A stretch of 64,000 nucleotides of DNA from MedAcidi-G1 sp000817085 (GTDB lineage: Bacteria; Actinomycetota; Acidimicrobiia; Acidimicrobiales; MedAcidi-G1): contig JBJLAO010000001.1 in the NCBI GenBank assembly GCA_045568635.1, positions 248,001 to 312,000 on the forward strand. The letters run 5' to 3'. The notes below the pieces were generated by a model. The model did not search any database, was not told the origin of the DNA, and saw nothing but the letters and a program-made list of their open reading frames with translations. Positions 61,451-64,000 of the stretch are shown here, one piece after another. Made by a program: the position numbers and the translations under genes. Every line of letters starts with the position of its first letter. Position 1 is the stretch's first letter.

Positions 61451-62224
61451 TCAATACTCCTGAAAATCAAAACAGCTAATTTCGCGAAGTTGATCTGCAA
61501 GCGAGTCCACTGCAGATTCGAAAAGTTCTTTACCTAGTTTGGGATTTGCATCTGTGGGATCTCCTATTAGACCCTCACTTCCGAAATCTCTGCTAGTCCA
61601 ACCAAATTGGACTTTACCTCCGAATTTTACCCACTTATTTTCTGTCATCCATTCAGGCACGCGGCGAACAGCTTTTTCCATACGAACTTCTCCCGGTCGC
61701 AGGTAAGAAAAAACTGAAGTTTCGTTTAATCCACCATGGATTCCCATACCCATCTCTTCTTCGGTGCTTGTACCACCAGACGCAGGGGGAACAGAAGGGT
61801 GTACAAGAAACGTTAAAAGTCCGTGCGCAACACGTATATCACGGCATGCTGTTATCAGAAGGGACGTGTTGCCGCCGTGCCCATTTAAAATAACTAACCT
61901 TCTAGCAGCAGTTGTAGATACACATTTAGCTATGTCATCAAGAACACTTATCATCGTGGTCGAGCCATATGAAAGTGTCCCCGGTGACCATGTATGTTCA
62001 TTTGATTTTGAAATTGACAATGTTGGAAGCAGCCATAGGTCTATCTCATCTCCTACAGAGTCAAGAAGAGCATTAGATGTTTCTTCCGCAATTACCGTGT
62101 CCACCGACATTGGCAAATGAGGTCCGTGCTGTTCAATTGCCCCAACGGGAAGCAGAATTACAGAATCATCGCTTATTAGCTCTGGGATATCAGGTCCAGT
62201 TATATCGGCAAGTCTTCCAGACAT
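61451..62224 (-). CDS. creatininase-family amidohydrolase
   Basis: The family signature is PVGAIEQHGPHLPMSVDT with metal ligands Glu, His and Asp. The block VILNGHGGNTSLLITACRD and EMGMGIHGGLNETSVFSYLRP complete the active site. It could act as creatininase, MftE-like peptidase or another amidohydrolase. Neighbours (thiamine-binding-like protein and PLP enzymes) do not decide the substrate. The 257 residues are normal for the family. Confidence 0.9.
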   Translation of the reverse strand: MSGRLADITGPDIPELISDDSVILLPVGAIEQHGPHLPMSVDTVIAEETSNALLDSVGDEIDLWLLPTLSISKSNEHTWSPGTLSYGSTTMISVLDDIAKCVSTTAARRLVILNGHGGNTSLLITACRDIRVAHGLLTFLVHPSVPPASGGTSTEEEMGMGIHGGLNETSVFSYLRPGEVRMEKAVRRVPEWMTENKWVKFGGKVQFGWTSRDFGSEGLIGDPTDANPKLGKELFESAVDSLADQLREISCFDFQEY

Positions 62225-62280
62225 CTTTATAGGATAACCGAGTATCTCATCTAACGCGATTGATCGATTACGTCATCTTC

Positions 62281-62862
62281 TTAATCAAGGGGACCTGTCC
62301 ATCTATCCATGTCTTTAATCTCAATTCCAGCTTGTTCAATCGCTCTTTTGGCAGTATGCGAAATCACTTCATCAAGGTCTCTATGTTTGTTGTAAAAAGC
62401 TGGTACAGGAGGAAAAATTACTCCACCAATTTCTGCAACTTGTTGCATCAAACGCAAATGTCCTAAGTGAAATGGGGTTTCTCTCACCATTAGAATCAAG
62501 GGTCTTTTTTCCTTTAAGGTCACATCCGCCGTTCTTGTAAGCAAGTCAGAACTATGCGAGTTTGCTACTGCCGACAAAGTCCTAATTGAACATGGGGCAA
62601 CAATCATTCCATCGCACGGAAATGTTCCACTGGCGGGTCCTGCCGAAATATCTTTGATCGGATATGAACAATCGGCGAGTTTTTCTATTTCACCTGATGA
62701 AAAATCGGTTTCCATTCCGATCGTCTGTTTCGCTGCATTCGTTAATATTAAATGAGTTTCCACCTCTTCGATATCACGCAATATCTCAAGAATACGAATT
62801 CCATATATAACTCCGCTAGCTCCACTGATACCGACAACTAGCCGATGCAAACTATCTTTCAT
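62281..62862 (-). CDS. ubiX: flavin prenyltransferase UbiX
   Basis: UbiX makes prenylated FMN for UbiD-type decarboxylases. The 193 residues show VVGISGASGVIYGIRILEIL, PASGTFPCDGMIVAPCSIRTLS and LILMVRETPFHLGHLRLMQQ with the family's late Arg and Glu. It is divergent from the PhyH gene. No ubiD lies in the window. The immediate context suggests decarboxylation in a local catabolic set rather than quinone synthesis. Confidence 0.94.
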   Translation of the reverse strand: MKDSLHRLVVGISGASGVIYGIRILEILRDIEEVETHLILTNAAKQTIGMETDFSSGEIEKLADCSYPIKDISAGPASGTFPCDGMIVAPCSIRTLSAVANSHSSDLLTRTADVTLKEKRPLILMVRETPFHLGHLRLMQQVAEIGGVIFPPVPAFYNKHRDLDEVISHTAKRAIEQAGIEIKDMDRWTGPLD

Positions 62863-62974
62863 TTGCTAATTTCCCCTCTTAAATTACTCGCTAGTAAATT
62901 CTTGCCATGAGTTTTGAACTGTAGTCCGGTCACCGGACATAAGCACCTTTGTGTCCTGTAGGTAACATCAAACT

Positions 62975-63838
62975 ATGGATCTTGATCTAATGGCTCAAAA
63001 GTACATCAACGATGGCTATCTGGTCATTTCAGAAATTTTTGACCAAGCCACTGTAGAAAGTATTCAGGCGGAAATTCCTAAATTTCGAGACGGAACCTAC
63101 CCCGTTCAAGACCCCTTCAATCAAACAAGCACAGACTCTGGCCTCCTGGCCGTTCATTTCCCTCACTGGGTTTCACGTCCAATTTTTGAAACTTTGGACC
63201 ATCCAAATATCAAAGAGGTCCTCCAAATAATTGTAGGAGCTCATATCCCCCACTGGGATGGCAGGGTCAAATGCATGCAGTCTATGCTTTTTCTCAAACC
63301 TCCAGGCTTCCCAGGTCAAGCCTGGCATCAGGACGAACGCTTTATCCCTACCAGAGACCGTTCTCTTGTAGGTGTCTGGATTGCATTAGACGACGCGACT
63401 CTAGATAACGGCTGCTTAAGAGTCATCCCGGGAAGCCACAAAATGGGACAGCTTTGGCCGACGAGACCGCATAATGAGACTGAAGAGTTTGACCTTTCAG
63501 ACGAAAGCTACGGTTTCAACTCAGATGATGAAGAAATCGTTGAAGTAAAAGCTGGATCAGCTGTTTTTTTTAACGGCTATTTATTACATCGATCTCTTAG
63601 GAACCTTAGCAATACAAGTCGAAGGGCTCTAGTGCACCACTATATGAATGCATGGTCAAACTTGCCTTGGCAAGTAGGTGCGGACAGGCTAGTGGATGCC
63701 GCCACGCACGATCATCGAATGATCGTTCCTGTAGCAGGTGATGATCCTTATCCCGAAAGGGGCATCGAAACAAACCCGAATGAAGTGTTTATTCGCCCAT
63801 GGGGAGATGAAATGGAATGGGGTAATTGGAATGCTTAA
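62975..63838 (+). CDS. phytanoyl-CoA dioxygenase (PhyH)-family oxygenase
   Basis: The 2-oxoglutarate/Fe(II) oxygenase core shows His118-x-Asp120 in QAWHQDERFI, distal His205 in NGYLLHRSLRN, and Arg just after (NTSRRALVHHY). The 287 residues match PhyH-like hydroxylases. An amidohydrolase starts inside its 3' end, so they are coupled. The substrate could be a small metabolite or branched lipid. Confidence 0.9.
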   Translation: MDLDLMAQKYINDGYLVISEIFDQATVESIQAEIPKFRDGTYPVQDPFNQTSTDSGLLAVHFPHWVSRPIFETLDHPNIKEVLQIIVGAHIPHWDGRVKCMQSMLFLKPPGFPGQAWHQDERFIPTRDRSLVGVWIALDDATLDNGCLRVIPGSHKMGQLWPTRPHNETEEFDLSDESYGFNSDDEEIVEVKAGSAVFFNGYLLHRSLRNLSNTSRRALVHHYMNAWSNLPWQVGADRLVDAATHDHRMIVPVAGDDPYPERGIETNPNEVFIRPWGDEMEWGNWNA

Positions 63839-64000
63839 AGTTCTTCATAATGCACGGTTAGAAGATGGCAGGTTAGTGAACCTCCACATAAATGATGACC
63901 GCATAGAAGCAATCACTGAATTGCAGAAACCCTCTCCACTATCTGAAAATGGTATGGATCTAAATGGATGGCTTGTGATACCGAGTATGGCTGAGCCGCA
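63831..64000 (+). CDS. amidohydrolase, N-terminal fragment
   Basis: An ATG overlapping the PhyH stop by eight bases begins VLHNARLEDGRLVNLHINDDR-like residues and reaches GWLVIPSMAEP at the window edge. This fits the N-terminal beta-sandwich of an amidohydrolase such as cytosine deaminase or imidazolonepropionase types. The catalytic metal motif HxH lies beyond the edge. Confidence 0.7.
   Translation, partial: MLKVLHNARLEDGRLVNLHINDDRIEAITELQKPSPLSENGMDLNGWLVIPSMAEP

Overview
The window looks like a compact, AT-leaning actinobacterial chromosome, most plausibly an uncultured lineage near Acidimicrobiia. This is inferred from gene content, not from a search. The supporting markers are NucS mismatch endonuclease, a mycothiol conjugate amidase, a SepIVA-like DivIVA protein, an HRDC-tailed UvrD2-type helicase, an F420-type luciferase-like oxidoreductase, GTP-dependent PEP carboxykinase, a MprAB-PepD-like stress module, and the order smc-mutM-rnc-acpP-plsX-rpmF-DUF177-sepIVA-coaD-rsmD-recG-fakA. 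Genes are packed tightly. Seven of eight convergent junctions are between -4 and 9 bases, and no gene-free stretch exceeds about 165 bases. Many genes start at GTG or TTG.

Layout. 1-4952 (minus): translation and lipid core (rpsB, tsf, pyrH, frr, cdsA, start of dxr). 5116-13637 (minus): the most unusual locus, a secreted giant of about 2,589 residues built from Pro, Met/Gly/Asp, DPFG, DG-turn and Ala/Glu repeats, followed by a pentapeptide-repeat lipoprotein. It sits where lepB, rnhB and similar genes usually lie between rplS and rpsB. 13787-14095 (plus): two tiny genes. 14103-16580 (minus): rpsP, khpA, rimM, trmD, rplS. 16763-19995 (minus): response regulator, sensor kinase and HtrA protease. 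20046-33578 (minus): smc, a degenerate Fpg, RNase III, acyl carrier protein, PlsX, L32, DUF177, SepIVA-like, CoaD, RsmD, GNAT, RecG and FakA-like.

33718-47689: PEP carboxykinase with a small cold-shock-like partner, a CoA-transferase/hydrolase/LmbE group, UvrD2-like helicase, exonuclease III, EttA and the sulfate activation genes cysD-cysN-cysC. 47759-50991 (plus): cysQ, nucS, a geranylgeranyl-reductase-type flavoprotein and a PAP2 phosphatase, nearly all overlapping. 51001-58296: F420 enzyme, Mca, NfeD-SPFH pair, an MgtE/SLC41-type channel with a duplicated PhoU-RCK_C regulator, and a peptidoglycan-binding-like secreted protein. 58407-64000: two overlapping fold-type II PLP enzymes, a thiamine-binding-like protein, a creatininase-family hydrolase, UbiX, a PhyH dioxygenase and the start of an amidohydrolase, probably small-molecule metabolism.

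A recurring theme is perfect or near-perfect in-frame tandem repeats in coding sequence: the S2 tail, the S16 tail, the giant protein, the lipoprotein linker and the Thr-Pro linker at 58.0-58.2 kb. The strongest leads are the giant/lipoprotein pair and a mutM-locus protein that has lost the Fpg catalytic proline and most zinc cysteines. I saw no tRNA, rRNA, CRISPR array, insertion sequence or phage gene.
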